Positions 35,870 through 46,850 of a stretch of 64,000 bases of DNA are shown here, one piece after another. The first letter of the stretch is position 1, and every line of letters begins with the position of its first letter. Location of the stretch: positions 29,415,580-29,479,579 of the forward strand of contig CM052355.1 of the NCBI GenBank assembly GCA_028551475.1. The letters run 5' to 3'. The DNA is from Casuarina equisetifolia. Its lineage: Eukaryota; Streptophyta; Magnoliopsida; Fagales; Casuarinaceae. A model generated the notes under the pieces. The model worked only from the letters and a program-made list of their open reading frames with translations. It had not been told where the DNA came from and made no database searches. A program made the position numbers and the translations under genes.

Positions 35870-35970
35870 TTACGAAACTAGTAGCCAGCAAAACATGCAT
35901 CTTCAGATTTGGGGCCTAGATGATTTGCTTTATCCAGATCCATATGTGGAAGGCCTTGTTCTACTTAGTA
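35870..35970 (+). pseudogene. F-box gene 3'-end relic
   Basis: ACGAAACTAGTAGCCAGC...CATATGTGGAAGGCCTTGTTCTACTT matches the last ~45 codons of the intact F-box gene (YEPSSRR...YVESLVLL), out of frame. It has the same junction with the RLP flank as the relic at 38.66-38.90 kb. Confidence 0.7.
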
Positions 35971-35974
35971 TGGT

Positions 35975-36914
35975 GCTGTTTGTACTCTGTACATGTGATT
36001 TCTCTAGTTCTTTCTAATTCTGTGCGCTAAGTATAAAATATTTGTGATAGTTGCTGCGGAGGCTTGGGAGATGGCGTATTGATACTTCGTTATTCATAAA
36101 ATTCTGCTGGCCCCTATGAGCCTACACTAGTATTAAGCTTGTTACCAAGTTGAATTCCTTTCTTTTTATATTAAAATAATAGTAACTGGGAGCTTATAAA
36201 CAGAACAAACTCACCTCTGTGTATAGGCTGAGTGAGCCAAGTTTATACAAGATTACTATACATGTGTTTCTAAAAGAATCTTAACTCCCAAGTTTTGAAC
36301 AGTGGGGCATTATCGGAGGGATTGATGAAAAATAAAATACAAGAGAAAGTTAATAAAATAACCTACATTAAAAGAAATGTAAATACAGAAAAACGGATTT
36401 GAGAGATCATGATTGCCTTGCTCCGAGATTACATTCCAATGAACAAGGAGCGGTTTACATAAGGCTTAATGATGGAATGTTTTACACAAGGCTTTCGTAC
36501 TGTCTTTGGTCATTGCTCAAAACCTACGGACTGTCCTGCAGGTCAGGGGCAAATCCTGCAGGGTATCACAGCTGTGATTTAGCCTCTGACAGCCTGTAGT
36601 TGTACACGCAAATCCGTATTCTTCAACAGGGATTTACGTCGGATGAAGAGCGAGTAACACCGCCTGTTCTTATAGGGAGTGGCTGGCCTTTGCTGATGTT
36701 GCAGTGACGGCAGCCTGTTGAACGTGCATGCACGGAGTCCGGCTGCCGGGCCTCCACGTTCCGCTCCCTACTTGCCGTAGAATGATGACTCGCCGAGCCT
36801 ATAAGAACAACTAGCCATGTGGGCTTTATTTTGCTAATATAGCTACATTTTTCACACCAAAAAAAATAAAAATTCTTTTTTTATTTTTGGATAACGCCGC
36901 TTCGGAAGTATGAG
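35975..36914 (+). other. Intergenic DNA upstream of the F-box gene
   Basis: No gene recognised. 36,640-36,800 is GC-richer than its surroundings. CTTATAGG near 36,670 and CCTATAAG near 36,799 face each other as a short imperfect inverted repeat of unknown meaning. Confidence 0.4.
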
Positions 36915-36922
36915 TATATATT
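36915..36922 (+). promoter_or_regulatory. TATA box of F-box gene
   Basis: TATATATT lies about 95 bp before the ATG at 37,016, a normal distance allowing for a ~60-base leader. The leader holds a near-repeat of CAAGAAAGTTTGCT (about 36,948 and 36,989). Confidence 0.5.
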
Positions 36923-37015
36923 GCGTGACTGCTCGCCCAAAACTAGCCAAGAAAGTTTGCTACGTTCTCGTTCTTCTGTCTTCCTTGGCAAGAAAGTTTG
37001 CTGCCGGTGAAGACG

Positions 37016-38257
37016 ATGGCTGACTTCCTCCCGAAAGAGGTGGTTTTGGAAATCCTCTCACGACTACCGGTGAAGTCTTTGATTAGGTTCAGGTGTGTTT
37101 CCAAGACGTGGTGTTCTCTCATATCCAGCCCTCAGTTCATGGCCATCCACCTCAGTCGCTCTCTTTCAAACACCCAATACACGCCTTGCCTTCACTTCTA
37201 CCATTACGACTCCCGCCTTTATAAACCGCGTATAACGCTTCATTCTGCTAACGATCCTTTCCCTCAGAACCATTTCACCAAGCATCTGGATTTTAGCGCC
37301 CCTGACATACAGACCATCCTGCAATCCCTCGATCGAGAGATAGAAGAGAAAGGTGGCTTCTTTGCCTACCCATGGGATTTCACAGAATTGCGTTGCACAG
37401 GCCAACTCTTCGACATTCACTCAATCGTTATTGGTTCGTGTAACGGCCTGATTTGTGTCGCCAGTGATATTATGGGTGAGGGTCTTTTGGGATATATTCT
37501 CTGGAACCCTTCTATTAACAAATATAAAGACCCTACCATTTCTATGAAATCTCATGGCCCAGTTAATCATTGTCTGGGATTTGGTTATGACGCCAAGACT
37601 GATGATTACAAATTGGTGAGCCTTGTGTATCTTGATGGTGGTGTTTTCAACACTGTTCCACCTTTGGTTGAGATTTACACGCTTAGAACCGGTGCATGGC
37701 GCTCTGTCAAGGCTCCCGGTCCTCCCTATGTCATTGAGATGCGGTCTTATACGGTTTTCTTGAATGGGGCCGTCCACTGGTTAGGAAACACTCCATCATC
37801 TCCTGGTTCTGTTCGGAATGTAATCGTGTCATTTGATATGGAGGATGAGGCCTTTAATGAAATTGCTCTCCCTAAGAATCTACAAGGCCATCTTTTGAAC
37901 ATGGCAGTTTCGGTGCTTGATGGGACTCTTGCCGTCGTCCCGTGTAATCGATGGCCAGGAGACGATCGTCGCTCCGTGTGGGTGATGAGAGAGTATGGAG
38001 TCACGGAATCTTGGACCAAATTGTTTGATGTTAAAGTTGGTGGAGGATTGGAAAGGCTGATAGGAGGCTTTGGAAAGAATGGTGAGGTTCTACTAACCAA
38101 GAAAGAAAGGTTGCTGTATTACGAACCTAGTAGCCGAAGAAAAAGGGATCTTCACATTTCGAGCCACCCATGGGATACGCTTTTTTTGGCTACTTATGTG
38201 GAGAGCCTTGTTCTACTTGATGCAGCAGATCAAGTTCCGGAGCAGCAAGAGACTTAG
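37016..38257 (+). CDS. F-box protein with F-box-associated domain (FBA/CPR1-like)
   Basis: One uninterrupted exon encodes 413 residues from the ATG at 37,016; an upstream in-frame TTG is not a plausible start. The N-terminal F-box (about residues 3-45: LPKEVVLEILSRLPVKSLIR, FRCVSKTW) would bind SKP1/ASK in an SCF E3 ubiquitin ligase. The rest is the F-box-associated domain that recruits substrates, with IGSCNGLICVA, LWNPSINKY, GFGYDAKTDDYKLV, YTLRTGAWRSV, NGAVHWLG and SFDMEDEAF motifs in family order. The length is typical of this family, which includes Arabidopsis CPR1/CPR30, a regulator of immune-receptor levels. The substrate here is unknown. It is the only intact F-box gene in the window and the best available template for all the F-box fragments. 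Single-exon structure is usual for the family. Confidence 0.92.
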   Translation: MADFLPKEVVLEILSRLPVKSLIRFRCVSKTWCSLISSPQFMAIHLSRSLSNTQYTPCLHFYHYDSRLYKPRITLHSANDPFPQNHFTKHLDFSAPDIQTILQSLDREIEEKGGFFAYPWDFTELRCTGQLFDIHSIVIGSCNGLICVASDIMGEGLLGYILWNPSINKYKDPTISMKSHGPVNHCLGFGYDAKTDDYKLVSLVYLDGGVFNTVPPLVEIYTLRTGAWRSVKAPGPPYVIEMRSYTVFLNGAVHWLGNTPSSPGSVRNVIVSFDMEDEAFNEIALPKNLQGHLLNMAVSVLDGTLAVVPCNRWPGDDRRSVWVMREYGVTESWTKLFDVKVGGGLERLIGGFGKNGEVLLTKKERLLYYEPSSRRKRDLHISSHPWDTLFLATYVESLVLLDAADQVPEQQET

Positions 38258-38444
38258 TGTGATGGTACTTGAGCTCAGAGAATAGCAAGTGAGGGCGATA
38301 TGCTTGATACTTGTTTTACACTATACATGTTACATGTTTGTTAGTGTGCTTAGTATAATGCTACAGGTATTTACTTGAAGTAGACTTATTTTTCTCTACA
38401 ATGCCACTTGTTGCCTGTTTCAGTTTGATTTCGTTCTATTTATT

Positions 38445-38720
38445 TTCTAGGAAATTTGAGGACTTGCATTACTTAACATATATTCATGAACATACAGACT
38501 TCACAATATCTCTAAGTTCTTACTTTTCCATTCCACATCAGCCTTATTCTTTTTCTTATTTCCTTTCATAGTGCGCACGTTCCTTTTTTGTTATCTTCTT
38601 GGGGTATCTGGGATGGGGTAGTGTTAAAATATGCTATGCAAAATGATATAAAAGAATATAATTACCATGTATATGCTATTTACAAACACGCCTAATAACT
38701 ACCAAGTGACCGATCATTTT
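38445..38720 (+). pseudogene. RLP island and 3'-flank relic
   Basis: AGGAAATTTGAGGACTTGCA and the sequence after it read RKFEDLHYLTYIHEHTDF then SSYFSI, matching the RLP island (RKIEDLHNLTYIEEDLNL). The text then jumps to RLP 3'-flank sequence (CTTGGGGTATCTGGGATGGG). The last four LRRs and membrane span are missing. Confidence 0.68.
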
Positions 38721-38754
38721 CCAAAATCTTGTACGGAGCTAAAAGCAATCCAAC

Positions 38755-38905
38755 AAAGAATAGAAATTTGCTTTCTTACAAACCTAGTAGCCAACGAAGC
38801 ATGCATGTTCAAATTTGGGACCCAGATGATTTGTTGCATTTGGATACTCATGTGGAGAGCCTTGTTCTACTAAACGCAGCAGATAAAGCTCTAGGCTGAA
38901 AGGGG
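38755..38905 (+). pseudogene. F-box gene 3'-end relic
   Basis: CTTACAAACCTAGTAGCCAAC...CATGTGGAGAGCCTTGTTCTACT matches the last ~50 codons of the F-box gene next door, with frame changes. Paired with an RLP flank exactly as at 35.87 kb. Confidence 0.7.
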
Positions 38906-40100
38906 CTCTGTTTGGTGCTGTTTGTACTCTGTTTATGTGATTTCTGAATTTGTTTCCTTAGTTTGATGCTTTTGTTTCTTTCTGGTTATGTGCACTGGTT
39001 TCTTGTTGAAAATTTGGCAGATGACACTTTGTTCTTAATTGGAGTAGCTTGTTCTTGATGTATGTTAACTCTTCGAAAATGCTTAGGATGTTTTGAGTGA
39101 GTGATGATTGTTGAAATATATCTGTTTCCTGGGTAGTGTTAGCATGCAATGAGGAATGACCAAGAATCAAAACACCAAATTGCATGGTAATTGGATGGAA
39201 AATTAATGTGATAAAAAAAGCTCAGAATATTTTATCCATGTTTATCTGTTAGCCAAAAAAAGTTCCACTAGCGTAGTAGTATATTCTCTAATGTCCTTTT
39301 GCTTTCTTTTAATGGTTGGTTGATTCTACTAATTGTTGCTTTTCAGGAACAGGAAAATTTGAAGGGCAAATGAAAATAACAGGTAGAATTGGTATCTCTT
39401 TTGGTTTGTTCTTTTGGGAAATGGAGGAAGGTGAAGACAAAGCTCGATGCAACACCAGAGAAGTTTAGTGTGAATTTTGTCATATGTCCTGGTGGTTTTT
39501 GTATTTTGATACTTACGGATCGTCCCTGGATATATGTTAATGTACACCTTCTTCTATATGTCTACGATAATTTATTTTCCAAGGTCCTATATCAAGCGAA
39601 ATTCTGATAACGATGCTTGAGTCAAAAGATCGTTGTTTACCTAGAAGTGGCTGCCCTCGTGTTGTCTTAGGAAGCTGAATTCTCCTTTATAACGCGAAGT
39701 TTGCCACCTCCCTTTGTCCCTCATCAACAAGGGACCCTTATCGGGTTTCGTGAAAGTGCGATCACTGTTTCAAATGCCCATTTAGATTCTCCAGATGCCT
39801 TTAGGGGTTCTTAGTGTGTTATGTTTTTCGCAACCTGCCTGGACTGTTGAACATAATTTGCACCAACTCAAGTTTTCGATTGCAGGTAATCGTGGAGAGG
39901 GAAAAAATAAATAAAAATTCTTGATGACGCCCTTTGGTTGCTCGCTTTTCCTTTTTGTGAGTTTGGTGATCTGCAATGCTGGTCAACATATATGGTTTTT
40001 CATGATATTTTTGTGGACCATCCACCACAAGTATATGAAGCAGTTACATGTTGTAAGCGTTTTGTCCTTATTCGTGGCACCTCGGATAGCACTCCAAACA
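38906..40100 (+). other. F-box downstream DNA, no gene recognised
   Basis: 39,395-39,480 resembles 3,335-3,420 and 31,620-31,690, which lie downstream of the F-box pseudogenes, so it is shared 3' DNA. Short frames here have no known domain. Confidence 0.4.
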
Positions 40101-40101
40101 A

Positions 40102-41060
40102 TTGGGAACACTTTTGAGTACGCAGTATGAAAGGTGCCAGGCTCACTATAAGTGTCAACTTGATCCTACGGGGGATGAAATGAAAAGCTTTGTAACACAT
40201 GGCACAGATATGCCAAGTTTTCACTTTGTAACACATGGCGCAGATATGCCGAGTCCGAACGAGTTCTATTTCACTGTAGTGGACATGATATGCCAAAAAC
40301 AACCGTTAATGGCGAAATTTGGTTCTTTTTGGAAGATCCCTCGACATGGGGCGCTAGGCTGTAGATCTGGCTTTCCCAGTTGGAATATTTTCATGGGTCC
40401 AGAAACTGTTGCAAACCACAACACCAGATCTGTGTCAAATTCTTGTTTTCATGTGGACAAAGATTCTTACTCTTGAAAAGTCATTCCATTTTGATTTAGT
40501 AAAGGATGGTGGCCATATATGATTCATTGGATTTCTTGACAGCATGGAAGCATAACCAGAACAGCGTGGAAAGGCTGCATTTGTTTTTGGTGTGATTGTG
40601 GATGGGCACAGAACAGGCAAGGTAGCCTGTATTGAAGCTGGTCTTATTCATGTTTTGCTTAAAGAACACCAAGTGATGCACAAACTGACCCCTTGTTTCC
40701 TCAGTTTGCCTCTCTTTTTTGCAGAGGCCCAGATAATAGGTTGGCAGGCAGATGCACCTGATATTTTATACGCTTCTCTTCTATTTGAATCCCCGCCAGA
40801 AGACGGGCAGTGCTGCTTTCTCACTTCGTACATTGCCTGACATGGGGGGTGACTCATGTAGAGATGGTGTTAAAGTTGGTGGAGATGATGAAAAGATTAA
40901 GGCTGAGAATAGTATCGTTAGAGCCCTTTTAAGTGTTTCATCAGATGGAAGCCCACTGGCTTGGGCAGAGGTTGCTTTTGTCTCTGGCACCCTTTGCCTT
41001 CGGCCACAAGAAGCATCTCAAGTCGATTGCTGCTGCATATTGGAAACCTCAGTCTAATTC
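40102..41060 (+). other. Coding-like segments of unidentified origin
   Basis: Several plus-strand frames with protein-like composition: 40,102-40,476, 40,592-40,840 (with ADAPDILYASLLFESPPEDG) and 40,752-41,057 (with [20 protein letters not shown]). They change frame and do not form one product, which suggests a decayed gene or exons. I do not recognise the family. A 36-bp tandem duplication (VTHGxDMPS) lies at 40,191-40,262. Confidence 0.35.
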
Positions 41061-41393
41061 TCTACTGAATTCCTTACCGTCTTTGACTCATATAAACAGC
41101 AGCAGCAGTGGATATCGTAACTCAAATCTGTAATGCCACATGGTAATACCTTTTCATCTCATATTGGTTCTTCCTTGTTAACCATTCAAGGCCCAAACCC
41201 CTGGACAATGCCATGTATTCACAATGTGTGTTGGCCATGTGGTCGTTAGCCAAGGATCCATCTCCACACATAGCGAGTCTTGGTCGGCGGTTATTGTCTA
41301 TTATAGGGATTGAATAAGTAGTGGCAAAACCTTTGAAGTCTACAAAGATGAACAATTTGAGGCTTAAAAGCTGATGAACAGAATCAACAGAGA

Positions 41394-41610
41394 TCAGCAA
41401 CTTCTTGATGGAGGTGTGCCTCGGCTATCATTTCTCCGTTGAGCTGAAAAGGTCAATGGGAGACAATGAACAGAGTAGCAGGGTGCACGAGCAAGCAGGC
41501 CATTAACGACAACAACAGCAATTTTCAGGTACCTTGTCCCCTGCAAACTCTTGGGTATACTCACTTCACGAAACACCTCATCCTTCATATCAAACGATAC
41601 GTTTGCATTG
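41394..41610 (-). pseudogene. F-box-associated fragment fused to SCYL2 exon
   Basis: The minus strand reads NVSFDMKDEVFREVSIPKSL then QGTRYLKIAVVVVNGLLARAPC, matching NVIVSFDMEDEAFNEIALPK and following residues of the F-box gene (about its residues 270-320). It continues in the same open frame as the SCYL2-like exon on its right, making a 108-codon chimeric frame (41,394-41,720). Divergence from the intact gene is far greater than for the copy at 63.6 kb, so this is an old fragment. Confidence 0.72.
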
Positions 41611-44600
41611 TGCAGTGCACCCCGGTGCTGAGCTACTAGAGGAGGCGTGAGTAACGGAGGGACATGCTCCACAACAAATTCCCACTTCATAATGAAACAA
41701 GATAACTTGAGCATCAGCAAATCAGTTGTCTATATATGCAACAGTTTTCCGCCTACTACTCATGTATGTCAACTGAAGTAACACAAAAAAAGAAAATTCA
41801 GCTATTGGAGATCGTTACCTGCTTATAGACTTCAGTTTGCAACACCAAGTGTACACATGAGGCTAGAAGCAGAATGGCAATAGCTGTACAACGTATAGTT
41901 GTTTCCAAGATCTCCATAACAGCATGTTTATCCAGCCTGGTTACTAAATCTTCATGGCATAACAAAGCATTGACTTTCACCTATCAGCAGAACCAAACCC
42001 AAAAGTTTGGGTTAAGGATTTATATTTTGTCCAAACCAAAGGAGAAAAAGATATATAACAACTCAATATTACTTCATTCGGGTGGCAATTTTGAAGTGGT
42101 CACAAGAACTAATGCGATGAGTTCAAATTGCTGATGAATCTAGTTGATGGCCCACATTCCAGCCAAAGCATAACCATTCTATAAACAAGAAACTTCTGAA
42201 AATGTTATTTGTTTGATTTTTTTCGTTTGTTCTTTTTTTTTTTCCCTACATGCCATGGAAGGATTTCTTGAACCACTGCTATTAAGAAATCAGAATTTAG
42301 ATGAAAATAAATGACATTAAAAGAGGTCGTATTTTTTCCGTTTCAAAACATGTTAAACATTGAACATGACAAGAAATGGGCCGTCTGCTGTTAGTTTCCC
42401 ATTCCTTTCCCGGCCTAGAATCCTGAGAAATGTTTGCATCAGACTGGTTTCTATTCATTGATTTTAGAGTGGGTTAATTTATCACACACGAGAGAGATTG
42501 CATGGTCATATCACTGAAATATTGTGATGCAGGCAAATTAAGTCAAATCTTTCCTATAGATCCTCAACCGATTACTTTTAGCAGTCTCCATCTCCATGTA
42601 CGATATGGTTAAATGTATATGGAGGTGGGTTTTGATAAAAACCATAGCTCGAGGAAATTCTTTCCTTCTTTTTCCATACACTTGAAACTAGAGTTCTTTT
42701 AATCCAACCGTTTGCTTCCGTAGTTTCAAATTTATTTCTAATGACAATAGCTTCTAACCCATCACATCATTTGAGCCAATATCCTACAGTCAACAAACAG
42801 AGAGCAGAGAACTTCAAACCAGAGTAGTTCTCTCTATTTGAGTAATCATAAGAATCTATAACCACACCCAAATAATAAACATAAAATAAGGATAAGTAAG
42901 TACATATACATACACAGCAACTGTTGTTTTAAGCGTTAGTCCATGAATGCGAGGCAAAATCACTTGTTTCACTAGCTGGCACAAATGAAATTGAAATATC
43001 TATTAGTATTAATGCATACACTGTAAGCGATGCCAACAAAAAGATTATGACATACAAGAATATATCTTTATCAACAGTAATCCTATCAGTTTATTTTTAT
43101 TTTTTTCCTCTGTTTTGTGTTGTTAGAGTTTGTGGGCAGGTAGGCGGAGAAGAGGAATCATGAAAAAGAAAATTGAAGTTATGCATGCGTTCTCAAATGT
43201 TTTCAAGCAACAACTAGGTCGAAGGTGGATTTGGTAAAAGGTGAACTAGTTCCAGATGGAGAACTGCAGGCAGAGGGAGATTTGGCCAAACTGATGGGTT
43301 TTAAGGTAAGCTCTTACCTTTGAATTATATGGAATTTCTGTTGGACCAAAACGTGCCCATGCTGCAATTATTCAGAGGGCAGGGAAAAAACTAATGTGAT
43401 GTAAGAAGTTACATGCTAAGGGATAAAAGAGTTACTCTCATTACTAACCTGACTTATGCAGCAATTAAATTGGAAGATACCTTATCAACTATATATAAAA
43501 ATAGCTTTTAGTTACTAGAAACTGAGCACTTTCAATCCTTTTTTTTTTGGGAAAACGATTGCAGCAGTATGCTTGGAAAGATAACCCTTTAAGCAAACAT
43601 CTTGGGAAAACTAAATAAGAAGTGACAGGACATTGCAAATCAGATTCAGTTCGACCAAAGGAATTTCTTCATATGTTAAGAACATCTAAAGTACAGCTGT
43701 GCAAACACATGTAAGGTCATGCAAACAAACTACTCCAAGAATACTATGTGGCAGTCACCTAAGGATCCGATTGTTTAGCAAGGGATACAGATTTTCTCAA
43801 AACTTCTTCTTGTGTTCAAGCATCGTTATTGTCATAAGCCCGAACAATCATAGGCAGGACATGTGACAATAAGTGCTCTTGACTAGTCTACGATAATCAC
43901 AAAAAAGAGGATTTAATTGGATAACTTAAAGATGATAGGATGTTCAATAAAGGGAAAAAAAGAAAATAAAGAAAGTCAGTGGCATCATCCCAGGGTGAAG
44001 CTGTCTCAAGTGGCACAAATAGAATAGTAATTGAAGAACAATCAAGAAAAAGTTGGCCGTTTTCGTTTAACATGTTTGAAAATAAATCTAGCAGTAAAAC
44101 CCAACTCTGCTAATAAATATAAAAGGATTTATCAACCTTCTTCCAATACATGAAAGGCAAATTTCAAAATGAGCCCAACCTTTCACTGGCTATTTTGTTT
44201 GAATGACAGAATATCTAACTATAACATGTCAAGTGGCAACTCCAAATTCTTAGCATGCTTTGTTAGTAAGCTTGTTGAACGCATCTTATTGAAAAAACAG
44301 GAGCTGCTACTCTGGAAACACCCCAAAGGGCCAAAGTATCTCAATCTGCAGATATTGAACATAGGTAAGGTTTGGACAGAAGGGAATAAGTACCCGGGAG
44401 TTTAAAAGTTCAATTTTAAATTTGGACATTTTCCAAATATGAAAGGCCACTTCGGTGATACAACTGAGACACAACTGAGACACATTTGGCATCAACATAA
44501 ATTTTCATGGCAGAAAACTAAATCAAAAATGCTATTTTAAATGCTCTGGGTCAAAGTTAGCTCCCGCTGCCCTTGCCACTGTAAATAAGGGGGTCCTCAT

Positions 44601-44907
44601 CTTCCGTACTTTCAAGGTTTTTTATGGGTCATTTTGAATACTGACTGGGGAATAGCTTCATTTTTTTATTATAAGGTAAAAAAACCAAGCACCAAAAGGC
44701 TAAAAAACATATTTTAACCAAATACTCGTAATCATTCATCAGTAGCTTTTCTAGATAATCCTAGAAATAGATTCTTCAAAAATGGCTTCAAATGTACATC
44801 AATCAATTTGCTATTCAGTCATTCAAGTGTTTCAAGATACAGCATTATCCCCTGTACTTCCCGCAAATGTGCTTGCGATCTATGTTGCATTGCAAAAATT
44901 CAAATAT

Positions 44908-44966
44908 CACACACACACACACACACACAAATTAAACTATCAGACACACACACACACATGTGAGAG

Positions 44967-45006
<40 letters not shown>

Positions 45007-45100
45007 GGCATGTATATAGGTACGTGTTCATATATGTATTTCTTTATATTCTACATTGGTTAATCGTAACACGTCCAAGTTCTATCATCCCCCAGTCTCG

Positions 45101-45164
<64 letters not shown>

Positions 45165-45257
45165 CATGTATATAGGTACGTGTTCATATATGTATTTCTT
45201 TATATTCTACATTGGTTAATCGTAACACGTCCAAGTTCTATCATCCCCCAGTCTAAC
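44908..45257. repeat. CA/TG/GA microsatellites within a tandem duplication
   Basis: (CA)n runs at about 44,911 and 44,943 are followed by (TG)n(AG)n at about 44,968-45,006. A unit containing (TG)n(AG)n plus ~95 bp (GGCATGTATATAGGTACGTG to CATCCCCCAGTCT) then repeats, the second time with longer (TG)n and (AG)n runs, ending near 45,255. It sits in an intron-equivalent of the SCYL2 pseudogene. The frames spanning it are repeat translation, not genes. Confidence 0.85.
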
Positions 45258-46429
45258 ATGAATGTCTTTTTCCTATCCATATCAGTACACACCCAAATTT
45301 CATGTCAGCATCAACACTTCTTTGGTGCCAAGGAAGTAAAAATAAAGGCTTTTTACAAAATTGATAAGAGACTAATTTATATTTTCTAAGAGGCTTCTCA
45401 TTCTCCACTTACTATTAAGAATTTATTTGAGTTTGAACATGAGACCTTTTAAGAAAACTCAACCCCAACCACAAATTATGACTTGGAGAGCATAAGAAGA
45501 AAAAACAAAAAGAAGAAAACCACTATAACCACAGAAGGCATCTAGCTACATTTAAAAATTAAAAAAAAAATTATGGAGATAGCTTCAGCAGTAATATTGC
45601 AAAAAATGAGCTAAACCAACTGACAAAATTAAAAGGAAAAGTAGATCTAGAAGAAGAAAAAAAGAAACATCTTAACCAGCTGTGAGTATTTTGTTTATAG
45701 CAACACATCTTAAGCACCTATGCATCTTTTCATCCATGGCTGAATGAACAGAAGTTTATCATCATAGGGTCCATATAACCCCCGTTTACCATAACATCCA
45801 TGGCTGTTGGCCTGAAAGACTCATTTCCAGAAAGCATTCGTTGCAAAACAGGAACCAGTTCTGGAGGATTGGAGAAGAAAGCTTCCTTGGATAAGTAAGT
45901 CCAGATACCTGCGTACTGCATAAAAGGAAACAATTATTAAACAGTATGAGTGAAGCCCACAGCTTATATCATTGTTAAATACACAGACTGAAGTCAACTT
46001 CCAGGAAGCTGGTTCAACTTGCTTACTTTCTTTTCAGACAAATTCATAGCACTAAAAATTGAGAAGCAAGTGCAAGAAATACTGACATAATTGGAATCTT
46101 TTAGTTGTATTCCAAACAAAATATAAAATGACATTCAAGTTCTTGATGTGCTAATTCCACACTTACTAAGCATATCTGCTACCACTTTTTGGCTTCAAAA
46201 GGACTTTGGAGTGGCGGCCTACCACTTAAGTCGAAAATTGGGTATTGGAGATCTCTTACAAAGAGTGATCTTGGACCCATTAATTGAAATAGAACGTAGA
46301 AGTGCCAAAGTAACACTCTTCCTGAAACCACATTTCCTATAAAGCCAACAAACCTGCTCTATCTTATGCTACCAAAACCTACAGTGTATGGTACTTTTAC
46401 ACGCATAAGTCCATGCTTTAATACATTCT

Positions 46430-46850
46430 TAACCTGGTAAGAGATACTTTGATGCCTTTTCTGAATGTATCCTCTGGCGAAGTCTTCTGTATATACCCGT
46501 GCAGTTTTTCCTAATGAATGTATTACCTATCAAAAAACAGAAAAAGTTACCTGTTATTACTTTACATGTTATATTAATTTTCATATTTTTGGTAACAAGT
46601 TAAGGTGGAAAAATCAGCCCAAACATATGTCACTGAAGTTCAAGACTTTTTGACTCCTCAAAACCTCCACTTGACACCTTCGTCTCAGCTATTTTGTAAC
46701 AAAGCCTTTTACTCCAACATTCAAGTTTTTATCTTTTAAGTTCCTCCAGCTGATCTTTAAGCTCAGGCACTTTTTCATATCTGCAGGATTTGACTAAGCC
46801 TTTCAAAGGCTGGCCAGGTTGCAGAAGTCTAGGATGCACAATCAATTCCA
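46430..46850 (-). other. Coding-like segments of unknown identity
   Basis: Two minus-strand stretches read like protein: about 46,443-46,535 (VIHSLGKTARVYTEDFARGY) and about 46,745-46,855 (ELIVHPRLLQPGQPLKGLVK, then ELKDQLEELK). They lie between SCYL2 exons but do not match SCYL2. They may be exons of another broken gene; I cannot name it. Confidence 0.3.

Noticed and set aside
36998-37015. Start of the F-box protein at an upstream TTG
   Set aside because: Plant nuclear genes start at ATG; the first ATG, at 37,016, gives the usual MADFLP-type F-box start.
44970-45389. 139-codon frame with CVCVCERERERE runs
   Set aside because: Translation of TG and GA microsatellites and their tandem duplication.
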